Positions 1 to 13,997 of a stretch of 64,000 nt of DNA are shown here, piece by piece. The DNA lies in NCBI GenBank assembly GCA_030248195.1, contig JASAND010024031.1, positions 1-64,000 on the forward strand. Reading direction: 5' to 3'. The notes under the pieces are model-generated. The model saw only the letters and a list, made by a program, of their open reading frames with translations. It was not told the origin of the DNA and did no database searches. Each line of letters starts with the position of its first letter. Position 1 is the stretch's first letter. The stretch comes from Trissonchulus latispiculum (Eukaryota > Nematoda > Enoplea > Enoplida > Ironidae). The position numbers were made by a program, and so were the translations under genes.

Positions 1-3000
1 CTATTTCAGGCCCAAATCATGAAAATTAAAATTCGGGCCGTGTTTAATACTAATTCCGGCCCAAAAGATGAAAATTGAAATTCGGGCCGGGTTTACTACT
101 ATTTCCGGCCCAAAATATGAAAATTGAAATTCGGGCCGGGTTTTATACTATTTCCGGCCCAAAAAATTAAAATTGGAGTTCGGGCCGTGTTTAATACTAT
201 TTCCGGCCCAAAATATGAAAATTGAAATTCGGGCCGGGTTTTATACTATTTCCGGCCCAAAATATTAAAATTGGAGTTCGAGCCGGGTTTTATACTATTT
301 CCGGCACAAAATATTAAAATTGAAATTCGGGCCGGGTTTTATAGTATTTCCGGCCCAAAATATTAAAATTGAAGTTCGGGCCGGGTTTTATACTGTTTCC
401 GGCCCAAATCATGAAAATTGAAGTTCGGGCCGGGTTTTATACTATTTCCGGCCCAAATCATGAAAATTAAAATTCGGGCCGTGTTTAATACTATTTCCGG
501 CCCAAAATATGAAAATTGAAATTCGGGCCGTGTTTAATACTATTTCCGGCCCAAAATATGAAAATTGAAGTTCGGGCCGGGTTTTATACTATTTCTGGCC
601 CAAAATATTAAAATTGGAGTTCGGGCCGGGTTTTATACTGTTTCCGGCCCAAATCATGAAAATTGAAGTTCGGGCCGGGTTTTATACTATTTCCGGCCCA
701 AATCATGAAAATTAAAATTCGGGCCGTGTTTAATACTATTTCCGGCCCAAAATATGAAAATTGAAATTCGGGCCATGTTTAATACTATTTCCGGCCCAAA
801 ATATGAAAATTGAAATTCGGGGAGTGTTTAATACTATTTCCGGCCCAACATATGAAAATTGAAAGTCGGGCCGGGTTTTGTAGTATTTCCGGCCCAAAAT
901 ATTAAAATTGGAGTTCGGGCCGTGTTTAATACTATTTCCGGCCCAAAATATGAAAATTGAAATTCGAGCCGGGTTTTATACTATTTCCGGCCCAAAATAT
1001 TAAAATTGGAGTTCGAGCCGGGTTTTATACTATTTCCGGCACAAAATATTAAAATTGAAATTCGGGCCGGGTTTTATAGTATTTCCGGCCCAAAATATTA
1101 AAATTGAAGTTCGGGCCGGGTTTTATACTGTTTCCGGCCCAAATCATGAAAATTGAAGTTCGGGCCGGGTTTTATACTATTTCCGGCCCAAATCATGAAA
1201 ATTAAAATTCGGGCCGTGTTTAATACTATTTCCGGCCCAAAATATTAAAATTGAAATTCGGGCCGGGTTTTATACTATTTCCGGCCCAAAATATTAAAAT
1301 TGGAGTTCGGGCCGGGTTTTATACTATTTCCGGCCCAAATATGAAAATTAAAATTCAGTGTTAATTTTTCGGCTTGAAAATTAAAATTCGGGCCGTGTTT
1401 AATATTATTTCCGGCCCAAAATATGAAATTAAATTCGGGCCTGTTTAATACTATTTCCGGCCCAAAATATGAAAATTGAAATTCGGGCCGGGTTTTATAC
1501 TATTTCCGGCCCAAAATATTAAAATTGGAGTTCGGGCCGGGTTTTATACTTTTTCCGGCACAAATAATGAAAATTGAACTTCGGGCCGGGTTTTGTACTA
1601 TTTCCGGCCCAAAATATTAAAATTGGAGTTCGGGCCGGGTTTTATCTTTTCAGGCCAAATTGAAAATTAAAATTGGGCGGTTTATCTTCGGCCAAAATAT
1701 AAAATTAATTCGGGCGGTTTTCTTTTGGCCCAAAATATAAATTAAATTCGGGCCGGGTTACTTCGGTCAAATATTAAATGAGTTCGGGCCGTGTTTAATA
1801 CTATTCCGGCCCAAAATATAAAATAAATTCGAGCCGGGTTTTATACTATTCCGCAAAATATTAAAATTAGTTGCGGGTTTTATACTTTTCGGCAAAATAT
1901 AAAATAATTCGGGCCGGGTTTTATACTATTCCGCCCAAAATATTGGAAAATTGGAAGTTCGGGCCGGGTTTTATACTATTTCCGGCCCAAATCATAAAAT
2001 TGAAGTTCGGGCCGGGTTCGTCCGGCCCAAATCATGAAAATTAAAATTCATGCCGTGTTTATACTATTTCCGGAAATATGAATTAAAATTCGGGCCGTGT
2101 TTAATACTATTTCCGGCCCAAAATATGAAAATTGAAATTCGGGCCGTGTTTAATACTATTTCCGGCCCAAAATATGAAAATTGAAATTCGGGCCGGGTTT
2201 TATACTATTTCCGGCCCAAAATATTAAAATTGGAGTTCGGGCCGGGTTTTATACTATTTCCGGCCCAAATCATGAAAATTGAAGTTCGGGCCGGGTTTTA
2301 TAGTATTTCCGGCCCAAAATATTAAAATTGGAGTTCGGGCCGGGTTTTATACTATTTCCGGCCCAAATCGGTTTATATATTTGCAAAAATTAAAATTCGG
2401 GCCGTGTTTAATACTATTTCCGGCCCAAAATATGAAAATTGAAATTCGGGCCGGGTTTTATACTATTTCCGGCCCAAAATATGAAAATTGAAATTCGGGC
2501 CGGGTTTTATACTATTTCCGGTCCAAAATATTAAAATTGGAGTTCGGGCCGTGTTTAATACTATTTCCGGCCCAAAATATGAAAATTGAAATTCGAGCCG
2601 GGTTTTATACTATTTCCGGCCCAAAATATGAAAATTGAAATTCGGGCCGGGTTTTATACTATTTCCGGCCCAAAATATTAAAATTGGAGTTCGGGCCGGG
2701 TTTTATACTGTTTCCGGCACAAATCATGAAAATTGAAGTTCGGGCCGGGTTTTGTAGTATTTCCGGCCCAAAATATTAAAATTGGAGTTCGGGCCGGGTT
2801 TTATACTATTTCAGGCCCAAATCATGAAAATTAAAATTCGGGCCGTGTTTAATACTATTTCCGGCCCAAAATATGAAAATTGAAATTCGGGCCGGGTTTT
2901 ATACTATTTCCGGCCCAAAATATGAAAATTGAAATTCGGGCCGGGTTTTATACTATTTCCGGCCCAAAATATTAAAATTGGAGTTCGGGCCGTGTTTAAT

Positions 3001-6000
3001 ACTATTTCCGGCCCAAAATATGAAAATTGAAATTCGAGCCGGGTTTTATACTATTTCCGGCCCAAAATATTAAAATTGGAGTTCGAGCCGGGTTTTATAC
3101 TATTTCCGGCACAAAATATTAAAATTGAAATTCGGGCCGGGTTTTATAGTATTTCCGGCCCAAAATATTAAAATTGAAGTTCGGGCCGGGTTTTATACTG
3201 TTTCCGGCCCAAATCATGAAAATTGAAGTTCGGGCCGGGTTTTATACTATTTCCGGCCCAAATCATGAAAATTAAAATTCGGGCCGTGTTTAATACTATT
3301 TCCGGCCCAAAATATGAAAATTGAAATTCGGGCCGTGTTTAATACTATTTCCGGCCCAAAATATGAAAATTGAAGTTCGGGCCGGGTTTTATACTATTTC
3401 TGGCCCAAAATATTAAAATTGGAGTTCGGGCCGGGTTTTATACTGTTTCCGGCCCAAATCATGAAAATTGAAGTTCGGGCCGGGTTTTATACTATTTCCG
3501 GCCCAAATCATGAAAATTAAAATTCGGGCCGTGTTTAATACTATTTCCGGCCCAAAATATGAAAATTGAAATTCGGGCCATGTTTAATACTATTTCCGGC
3601 CAAAATATGAAAATTGAAATTCGGGGGGTGTTTAATACTTTTCCGGCCAAAATATGAAAATTGGAGTTCGGGCCGGGTTTTGTAGTATTTCCGGCCCAAA
3701 ATATTAAAATTGGAGTTCGGGCCGTGTTTAATACTATTTCCGGCCCAAAATATGAAAATTGAAATTCGAGCCGGGTTTTATACTATTTCCGGCCCAAAAT
3801 ATTAAAATTGGAGTTCGAGCCGGGTTTTATACTATTTCCGGCACAAAATATTAAAATTGAAATTCGGGCCGGGTTTTATAGTATTTCCGGCCCAAAATAT
3901 TAAAATTGAAGTTCGGGCCGGGTTTTATACTGTTTCCGGCCCAAATCATGAAAATTGAAGTTCGGGCCGGGTTTTATACTATTTCCGGCCCAAATCATGA
4001 AAATTAAAATTCGGGCCGTGTTTAATACTATTTCCGGCCCAAAATATTAAAATTGAAATTCGGGCCGGGTTTTATACTATTTCCGGCCCAAAATATTAAA
4101 ATTGGAGTTCGGGCCGGGTTTTATACTATTTCCGGCCCAAATCATGAAAATTAAAATTCATGCCGTGTTTAATACTATTTCCGGCCCAAATCATGAAAAT
4201 TAAAATTCGGGCCGTGTTTAATACTATTTCCGGCCCAAAATATGAAAATTGAAATTCGGGCCGTGTTTAATACTATTTCCGGCCCAAAATATGAAAATTG
4301 AAATTCGGGCCGGGTTTTATACTATTTCCGGCCCAAAATATTAAAATTGGAGTTCGGGCCGGGTTTTATACTGTTTCCGGCACAAATCATGAAAATTGAA
4401 GTTCGGGCCGGGTTTTGTAGTATTTCCGGCCCAAAATATTAAAATTGGAGTTCGGGCCGGGTTTTATACTTAGCAGTAATCGGGCCGGAACGGCCAAAAT
4501 ATAATAAATTCGCCGGGTTTTATCTATTTCGGCCAAAATATGAAAATTAAATTCGGGCCGGGTTTTATACTATTTCCGGTCCAAAATATTAAAATTGGAG
4601 TTCGGGCCGTGTTACTTTCCGCCAAAATATAAAATAATTCGAGCCGGGTTTATACTTTCCGGCCAAAATATTAAAATTGGAGTTCGAGCCGGGTTTTATC
4701 TTTTGGCAAAAATATTAAAATTAAAATTCGGGCCGTGTTTAATACTATTTCCGGCCCAAAATATTAAAATTGGAGTTTGGACCGGGTTTTATACTATTTC
4801 CGGCCCAAATCATGAAAATTGAAGTTCGGGCCGGGTTTTATACTATTTCCGGCCCAAATCATGAAAATTAAAATTCGGGCCGTGTTTAATACTATTTCCG
4901 GCCCAAAATATGAAAATTGAAATTCGGGCCGTGTTTAATACTATTTCCGGCATAAAATATGAAAATTGAAGTTCGGGCCGGGTTTTATCTTTTCGGCCCA
5001 ATAAATTATCGGCCGTGTAATTTGGGCCGTGTTTAGTAGTTTTCCGGCAATATTAATTCGGGCCGGGTTTTATACTTCGCCCATAAATGAGTCGGGCGGG
5101 GTTTTATACTATTTCTGGCCCAAAATATGAAAATTGAAATTCGGGCCGGGTTTTATACTATTTCCGGCACAAAATATTAAAATTGGAGTTCGGGCCGTGT
5201 TTAATACTATTTCCGGCCCAAAATATGAAAATTGAAATTCGGGCCGGGTTTTATACTATTTCCGGCCCAAAATATTAAAATTGGAGTTCGTGCCGGGTTT
5301 TATACTATTTCCGGCACAAAATATTAAAATTGAAATTCGGGCCGGGTTTTATAGTATTTCCGGCCCAAAATATTAAAACTGAAGTTCGGGCCGGGTTTTA
5401 TACTGTTTCCGGCCCAAATCATGAAAATTGAAGTCCGGGCCGGGTTTTATACTATTTCCGGCCCAAATCATGAAAATTAAAATTCGGACCGTGTTTAATT
5501 CTATTTCCGGCCCAAAATATGAAAATTGAAATTCGGGGAGTGTTTAATACTATTTCCGGCCCAACATATGAAAATTGAAATTCGGGCCGGGTTTTATACT
5601 ATTTCCGGCCCAAAATATTAAAATTGGAGTTTGTTCCGGGTTTTATACTATTTCCGCCAAAATGAAAATTGAGTTGGGCCGGGTTTTATTTATGTGCGGG
5701 TTTTTTTGCCAAATTAAATTAATTGGGCGGGTTTTTTTTTCGGCCAAATATTTAATCGGGGTGTTAATACTCGGCCAAAATATAAAATTAAATTCGGGCG
5801 GGTTTATACTATTTCTGGCCCAATATCTTTTCCGGCCCAAAATATAAAATTAAGTTCGGGCCGGGTTTTATACTATTTCCGGCCCAAAATATTAAAATTG
5901 GAGTTCGGGCAGGGTTTTATACTATTTCCGGCCCAAACTATGAAAATTGAAATTCGGGCCGGGTTTTATACTATTTCCGGCCCAAAATATTAAAATTGGA

Positions 6001-9000
6001 GTTCGGGCCGTGTTTAATACTATATCCGGCCAAATCATGAAAATTGAAATTCGTGCCGGGTTTTATAGTATTTCCGGCCCAAAATATTAAAATTGAAGTT
6101 CGGGCCGGGTTTTATACTATTTCCGGCCCAAATCATGAAAATTGAAGTTCGGGCCGGGTTTTATACTATCCGGCCAAATCATAAAATTAAAATTCGGCCG
6201 TGTTAGAAAAATAATTGGGCCGGGTTTTCTATTCGCCAAAATATAAAATGAGTTCGGCCGGGTTTTGTACTATTTCCGGCCCAAAATATTAAAATTGGAG
6301 TTCGGGCCGTGTTTTATATTTCGGCCCAAAATTAAATTAAATTGGGCCGGGTTTTAATTTCGGCCAAAATATTAAAATTGGAGTTCGGGCCGGGTTTTAT
6401 ACTGTTTTTTTTTTTTTATTATTTCCTGCCCAAATCATTAAAATTGAAGTTCGGGCCGGGTTTTATACTATTTCCGGCCCAAATCATGAAAATTAAAATT
6501 CGGGCCGTGTTTAATACTATTTCCGGCCCAAAATATGAAAATTGAAATTCGGGCCGGGTTTTATACTATTTCCGGCCCAAATCATGAAAATTGAAGTTCG
6601 GGCGATTTATATAGGAAAATATAAAATTGAATTGGGCCGGTTTATATATTTGGCCAAAATATAAAAGGGCCTGTTTATACTATTTCCGGCCCAAAATATG
6701 AAAATTGAAGTTCGGGCCGGGTTTTATACTATTTCCGGCCCAAAATATTAAAATTGGAGTTCGGGCCGTGCTTAATACTATTTCCGGCCCAAAATATGAA
6801 AATTGAAATTCGGGCCGGGTTTTATACTATTTCCGGCCCAAAACATTAAAATTGGAGTTCGGGCCGTGTTTAATACTATTTCCGGCCCAAATCATGAAAA
6901 TTAAAATTCGTGCCGTGTTTTATAGTATTTCCGGCCCAAAATATTAAAATTGAGGAGAATATTTCCGGCACAAAATATTAAAATTGAAATTCGGGCCATG
7001 TTTAATACTATTTCCGGCCCAAAATATGAAAATTGGAGTTCGGGCCGTGTTTAATACTATTTCCGGCCCAAAATATGAAAATTGGAGTTCGAGCCGGGTT
7101 TTATACTATTTCCGGCACAAAATATTAAAATTGAAATTCGGGCCGTGTTTAATACTATTTCCGGCCCAAAATATGAAAATTGAAATTCGGGCCGGGTTTT
7201 ATACTATTTCCGGCCCAAAATATTAAAATTGGAGTTCGGGCCGTGTTTAATACTATTTCCGGCCCAAAATATGAAAATTGAAATTCGGGCCGGGTTTTAT
7301 ACTATTTCCGGCCCAAAATATTAAAATTGGAGTTCGGGCCGGGTTTTATACTATTTCCGGCCCAAAATATTAAAATTGGAGTTCGGGCCGGGTTTTATAC
7401 TGTTTCCGGCCCAAATCATGAAAATTGAAGTCCGGGCCGGGTTTTATACTATTTCCGGCCCAAATCATGAAAATTAAAATTCGGGCCGTGTTTAATATTT
7501 CGTCCGGTTTTATACTATTTCTGGCCCAAAATATTAAAATTGGAGTTCGGGCCGGGTTTTATACTGTTTCCGGCCCAAAATATGAAAATTGAAATTCGGG
7601 CCGGGTTTTATACTATTTCCGGCCCAAAATATTAAAATTGGAGCTCGTTCCGGGTTTTATACTATTTCCTGCCCAAATCATGAAAATTGAAGTTCGGGCC
7701 GGGTTTTATACTATTTCCGGCCCAAATCATGAAAATTAAAATTCGGGCCGTGTTTAATACTTTTCCGGCCCAAAATATAAAATTGAAATTCGGACCAGGT
7801 TTTATATATTTGGCCCAAAATATTAAAATTGGAGTTTGGACCGGGTTTTATACTATTTCCGGCCCAAATCATGAAAATTGAAGTTCGGGCCGGGTTTTAT
7901 ACTATTTCCGGCCCAAATCATGAAAATTAAAATTCGGGCCGTGTTTAATACTATTTCCGGCCCAAAATATTAAAATTGAAATTCGGGCCGGGTTTTATAC
8001 TATTTCCGGCCCAAAATATTAAAATTGGAGTTCGGGCCGGGTTTTGTACTATTTCCGGCCCAAAATATTAAAATTGGAGTTCGGGCCGTGCTTAATACTA
8101 TTTCCGGCCCAAAATATGAAAATTGAAATTCGGGCCGGGTTTTATACTATTTCCGGCCAAAAATTAAAATTGGAGTTGCCGTGTTTAATACTTTTCCGGC
8201 CCAAAAATATTAAAATTGAAATTCGGGCCGTGTTTATCTATTTCCGGCCAAAATATGAAAATAAATCGGGCCGGGTTTTTACTATTCCGGCCTGGTTAGG
8301 CCGGGTTTTTCTTTTCCGGCCCAAAATATTAAAATTGGAGTTCGGGCCGTGTTAATCTATTTCGGCCCAAAATATAAAATTAAATTCGGCCGGGTTTTAT
8401 ACTATTTCCGGCCCAAAACATTAAACTTGAAATTCGGGCCGGGTTTTATACTATTTCCTGCCAAAATAGTTAAAATTGGAATTAGGGCCGGGTTTTATAC
8501 TATTTCCCCCCCCCCCCAAATAATGAAAATTGAAGTTCGGGCCGGGTTTTATACTATTTCCGGCCCAAATCATGAAAATTAAAATTCGGGCCGTGTTTAA
8601 TACTATTTCCGGCCCAAAATATTAAACTTGAAATTCATGCCGTGTTTAATACTATTTCCGGCCCAAATCATGAAAATTAAAATTCGGGCCGTGTTCAATA
8701 CTATTTCCGGCCCAAAATATGAAAATTGAAATTCGGGCCGTGTTTAATACTATTTCCGGCCCAAAATATGAAAATTGAAATTCGGGCCGGGTTTTATACT
8801 ATTTCCGGCCCAAAATATTAAAATTGGAGTTCGGGCCGGGTTTTATACTGTTTCCGGCACAAATCATGAAAATTGAAGTTCGGGCCGGGTTTTGTAGTAT
8901 TTCCGGCCCAAAATATTAAAATTGGAGTTCGGGCCGGGTTTTATACTATTTCAGGCCCAAATCATGAAAATTAAAATTCGGGCCGTGTTTAATACTATTT

Positions 9001-9515
9001 CCGGCCCAAAATATTAAAATTGGAGTTCGGGCCGTGTTTAATACTATTTCCGGCCCAAAATATGAAAATTGAAATTCGGGCCGGGTTTTATACTATTTCC
9101 GGCCCAAAATATTAAAATTGGAGTTCGGGCCGTGTTTAATACTATTTCCGGCCCAAAATATGAAAATTGAAATTCGGGCCGGGTTTTATACTATTTCCGG
9201 CCCAAAATATTAAAATTGGAGTTCGAGCCGGGTTTTATACTATTTCCGGCCCAAAACATTAAAACTGAAATTCGGGCCGGGTTTTATACTATTTCCGGCC
9301 CAAAATATATATTAAAATTGAAATTCGGGCCGGGTTTTATACTATTTCCGGCCCAAAACAGTAAAAATGAAATTCGGGCCGGGTTTTATACTCTTCCCGG
9401 CCCAAAATATACAACGTTTAATAGTGGGCCGGGTTTTATATAGTTGTCGGCACGGCCGGGTTTTATATAGTTTTGGCCCGGCCATGGGCCGGGCGGGGCC
9501 GGGCCGGCTTTTATA
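1..9515. repeat. 49-bp satellite array with 735-bp higher-order repeat
   Basis: This is head-to-tail tandem DNA with a 49-bp monomer. The core TTCGGGCCGGG, a TTTTATACTATTT block, CCGGCCCAAAATAT and a variable tail (GAAAATTGAA, TAAAATTGGAG or GAAAATTAAAA) recur at exact 49-bp steps, for example at 81 and 130. Marker variants show a higher-order unit. A rare monomer containing CCGGCACAAAATATTAAAAT lies at 301, 1036, 3106, 3838 and 5311. These spacings are 735, 732 and 1473, or one or two times 15 monomers; the 1036-3106 gap falls short because it crosses a degraded stretch. Since 49 leaves remainder 1 on division by 3, open frames through the array are by-products and no protein is inferred. 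The right edge, about 9400-9515, decays into GGGCCGGG-rich sequence. Segments near 1640-2080, 4470-4730, 4985-5100, 5640-5860, 6160-6420, 6600-6680 and 8150-8400 carry many small deletions. Confidence 0.97.
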
Positions 9516-9522
9516 CATCCCC

Positions 9523-10867
9523 ACCAAAAAATGTAGGGAACGAAATTGTTTTGCTTATACTGACTTACCGGTACATTTTTGCTGCAGCAATGTATATATT
9601 TTCTGAACCGTCATGGCATGAACTTTCTTTTGGTTGAAAAAAATTTTTAAAAAATTAAAATTCATCAAGAGAAGCCGATTTTTTAAGTTTTGAAAGATCA
9701 GTAGAAGCCAGGAACTAGACGTTCGGTGGAAAATTAGCCCATTTCCAAGACAGTTGGAATCCCGAATATTAGCTCATTTCGTCGAAAATTGCGATAGTTA
9801 TTCAATTTTTTCGACTTTCAAAATCCTTTGATCTTTGCCGCTTTTCGAACTTTGACTGGCTATTACTCACGATTCACTCAATGCAAAAATTTTTTAATTG
9901 GATTTTCAGGACCGCTTACGTGTCAGCTTTCATGTGATATATGTGGCTTTTCAAAATTTGAAAATAGATTTTTTCGAAAAATACCACTTTTTGACCCAAG
10001 ATTTCGACAAAGCGAATCCAGCAAAAGTGTGTAAAAATAACATTACCATAAAGTTTAATCTGAGCTGAATCCAACGATACAAAGTTTTCGTGGCTACGAC
10101 TTATATTGAATCCGCAGCGAATTTTTAAACAATTTCGCTTTTTAGCAGGTTGTTGGCTAGTTTACACTATTTGCGACAAATTAATGCACAATTCGGGTAT
10201 GCTGTATGCTGAATGCACAATGCTGAATCCAACTTGTCAGAAATCAGCTAAAATAGGAAATTTTTTAAAAATTCGTTGCTCGGCCAATTTAAGCCGTAGC
10301 CACGAAAACTTTATATCGTTGGATTCAGCTCAGATTAAACTTTATGATAATGTTATTTTTACCCACTTTTGCTGGATTCGCATTGTCGAAATTTTGGGTC
10401 AAAAAGTGGTATTTTTCGAAAAAAGCGATTTTCTAATTTCGAAAAACCACATAGATCATATGAAAGCTGACAAGCAAGCGGTCCTGAAAATCCAATTTAA
10501 AAATTTTTACATTGAGTGAGTCGCGAGTAATAGCAGTCAAAGTTCAAAAAGCGGCAAAGATCAAAGGATTTTTAAAATCGAAAAAATTGAATAACTATAG
10601 CAATTTTTGACGAAATGAGCTGATATTCGGGATTCCAAATGTCTCGGGCATGGGCTAATTTTCCACCGAACGCTAGTTCCTGGCTTCTACTGATCTTTCA
10701 AAACTTAAAAAATTGGCTTCTTTTGATGAATTTTAATTTTTTAAAAAATTTTTTCAACCAAAAGAAAGTTCATGCCTTGACGGTTCAGAAAATATATACA
10801 TTGCTGCAGCAAAAATGTTCCGGTAATTCAGTATAAACAAACAATTTCGCTCCCTACATTTTTTGGT
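9523..10867. mobile_element. 1.35-kb foldback (near-palindromic) element
   Basis: The sequence is a long inverted repeat. The left arm (9523 to about 10140) reads again as its reverse complement in the right arm (about 10250-10867), leaving a loop of roughly 110 bp. Matching landmarks include ACCAAAAAATGTAGGGA at the left edge against TCCCTACATTTTTTGGT at the right edge, the GCTGCAGCAA blocks near 9580 and 10802, and the CGTGGCTACG blocks near 10088 and 10297. The arms are diverged by scattered substitutions but remain colinear. No transposase ORF is seen, so it is a non-autonomous foldback/MITE. Its terminal motif recurs at 34602-34636, inside a different MITE. No clear target duplication was found, because the left side abuts the satellite edge. 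Confidence 0.9.
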
Positions 10868-13800
10868 CAGACTTTAGTATGCCGTTTGTTTGGCCCGGTT
10901 AATTTGTTGAACGTTCTTTTTCAAAAATTTTTCTTTAAAGAAATTTTTCAAAGAATTTTCTTTTACTTTTCGATTGACTCAAATTTATAAGATTCATATT
11001 TCAATTCTATTTAAATAATTTTCGTCTTCAATTTCAGAACTTACACTCTTATGTACATGTACGTACATATTAGGTGCTTCCACATTTTGTATTTTATATC
11101 CCCAGTACTATTGTCTTTTACTATTTTAGGTTTTCAATGGTTTCGGCACACATGTGTTACCCGCACCTTATACTTTCAACTTGACATTTTAACTCCAGAT
11201 GTTTTTTATTTTGTTCGTATACTCATTTTTTGCACAGCTTCCTGGACGCAGTTTCACATCACACGTTCAAAAATTTCACTTTTGATTTAATTTCAGGTCC
11301 AAGTTTCCACCGCCATTGATCCAGTTGTTTCCAGCGGATAATGGTTGGCGGTCTTCGGGTCAAGAAGTTCATGAAAAATCATCTGATCTACACATGTTTT
11401 CAAATATTGTTGGTAATCTTTGAATTGTTACTGTGCTTGGTTGGGACGCTACGGGTTGGCTGCAGACGGCCCAGGCGTTTTGTACCGGGCATACGTAAAA
11501 TTTGATTGTTCCACTGTTGTACACTACACTTTTCAATTTTGTGAGCAGTATTTTGAAAGCGTGTGACGATTAATTTGAAAACAAATTATCAATTTTTTTT
11601 TCAAAAAACGTTTGCCTGGAAAAATCTATTTCAATCAAAATTAAGGGGGAATTTGCATGGTTCAGTTTCACAGCTGAACACCCACATAGATGTTTATTGT
11701 TAGCAATTCCATGTTCTAACATAACCTGCTTTAGAATGGTCGGGGTTACTGATTTTGGTGAACAGGTAAAAATTTTAGAATTCTGTGTTGAGGTCGGCAC
11801 AGTCAAACTTGAAACTAGACTGGGGAGGCTACAACTTTGTGTGCAATAAGCCCTATCCATGCCATTTCCAAAAATTGTAATGGGAACAATGTTGTCCCAG
11901 GCAATCTTGACCTAGGTAGTTTTTCACCTTTACCTGGCATTCTGTTCACCTGGTTTTACTGTGCCGACCTCGGTACAAAGTTAATTTCACCCTGTTCACC
12001 TGATTTTACTGTGCCGACATCGGCACAAACTCAATGTTCACCCTGTTCACTAGTCTGCCAGGCATGTGCTGCGGTTGGGCATGTTCTGTTTTATACGTAC
12101 ACCTGTATTAACTTTGTTTTAGTCATTCTCTATTTTAACCTACAATTTTACTAATTTTGTGACTAATTATTTTTGTTTTGTGTTTTAGCTCCCTATTTCC
12201 TTGGATTCCCGGTACCGACAAAGCCCCTGATTTGTGGCATATGTTCACTGTTTTTGTATTCTTTGAACGGGGAGGAAGCGGTCCCCGTCGGTTTTGGCCT
12301 CCACTCTCTAAATTAATCGGGCCTTATGCTTATGTACTGTGGGCTGTTGCCCTCTTATTTTTTGTTTGCTACTGTTAGGCTTTTACGTCTATATTATTAT
12401 GTTATTATTATGCCGTATATTATCCATATTTTCTTTGTAATTTCTATTTTATATTCTATTCGTTTCTGTATTTTACTCACTTCCATCCATCCCCTCTGAC
12501 GGCGAGTGTTCCCCTGCTATCGCGTTCTGTATGATTGGTTTGTATGTTTCCCCTTTGTGATACGGGTTGGTCCCGATTGATTCTATCTGGTGAGTTGTAG
12601 GGCCTGGTTGCAAATCGGAAGGCTGGCGGTGTCGGTTCTCGGTAGGGTGGGCGATTAATGCCGAGGGACATCCGCCCAAGGGCCGGAGGATTGTCCGGTA
12701 GAATGTCTGTGATTTGTCCCAAGGTGATTTGGAATTTGGACGTCTTTTCTAGCCGCCTGGAGCTATTTGAACTGTTTTTGAGTCGACTTTTGTGATTAAT
12801 GTTGTGAACCCGGTTGTGTGTCCCCCTACCTCGTCCGTTTCCTCTCCCCCTTTCCTCTTTCTCTAACTGTTGTTTTGTTCTTTATTTTATATGTCTTTTA
12901 CAGATTCAGCGTTGACCTTGGTTGGGTGGGGTCTATTTGGACTTTCTTTATATAATATAATCTTTTTATAAATTCTGTTTTCCTGTTTCTATTTTTCCGA
13001 GATTCTACTTCGGAGTGGGGTGGTCCCTCTAGCTCTGCTTGGTTGTTCTATATCTTGTCGTATGTAATCTTTCTCTTTAATCTTTTCGGGTTCATTTTGT
13101 TTTCTTAACATGGTGCCTTTTTCACTTTTTTTCCTTATCTGTCGCGGTTAATTTTCACATCCAAAATCTTTCCAAAACTGCCATGACCTGCTGCCTTATG
13201 ATTGCCTTTTTCTTTTTCTGTGCAGCTATACAATCTACTGCTTTAATCGCTTTTGTTTTTATCGGCATTTTTATCAGAAATTCTATTTTGTCTGTTTGCC
13301 AGATGAAATGGCAGAGACATTTTTGGAATCTGATACTCCTTTTTCCGCATTTTCTCGCTCCTTGGGAGCATTAAAATTTGTCTCCTCCGGAATCACTCTG
13401 CCTTCCCCCTACTGATTCATTGCTTTGTTCAGAATTGCATTTTGTGACATAAATTCCTTTTCCATGTTGGTAAATTTCTTCCTTTTTCGGACCTTCCATT
13501 TATTTTTTCGCAAAGCATTCACTTTTGTTTCTCAAAAATTTTCTTTCGTTAAAGTTTTCTCCGGTGGAAGCTCTCCCGGAGTTATTTCATCTTGTGTGTT
13601 TTGTCCTCAGAGTGCCCTTTTCTTTGGTTTTGTGCGTTCTCGTCGCGGCTCAAGGGTGTCCCAAGACATTTTCTGTCTTTGTTTAGTCGGTATAATCCGT
13701 ATATGTTTGTAGTAAATGTACCGGTATGTTCCGGAGTAGCTTTATCTGTGTCTCGAAATCCCCTATTATGTGTATAAGTGTGGGGCCCGAGTAGGGTTCC

Positions 13801-13997
13801 AGTGAAGTGCACCTCGAGGGATACGCAATTTTTTATTTTTTTGCCGTTGTCTTTTAACAGGCGTTTTATCCATACTAGTAGCTACGATACGTAGGCTAAA
13901 TCAATTTTATTACTAATCTATGTGCCCGGAGGCCGCGGCGAGGGCGCGAGCTTCAAAAGAGGAAATAATCTGTGAAATATTTCCGTGATTTTTCACT
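10868..13997. other. Unrecognised non-coding stretch
   Basis: No domain-bearing ORF or RNA gene was recognised. The plus strand is pyrimidine-rich, especially 12380-13700. A local imperfect duplication of about 60 bp lies at 11930-12055, where GTTCACCTG..TTTTACTGTGCCGAC..CGGCACA occurs twice; an inverted relative lies near 11785 (GGTCGGCACAGT). Open frames here are short and of low complexity. It could be a decayed retrotransposon UTR or intergenic DNA; nothing visible decides between them. Confidence 0.5.

Noticed and set aside
2279..9606. Many 60-100 codon ORFs with FGPGFILFPAQN repeats
   Set aside because: They are translations of the 49-bp satellite. The frame rotates every monomer, and the ORFs have no start context or conservation.
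12473..12722. Overlapping minus-strand ORFs (NPPALGRMSLG..)
   Set aside because: Short, no motif, in a pyrimidine-rich non-coding stretch.
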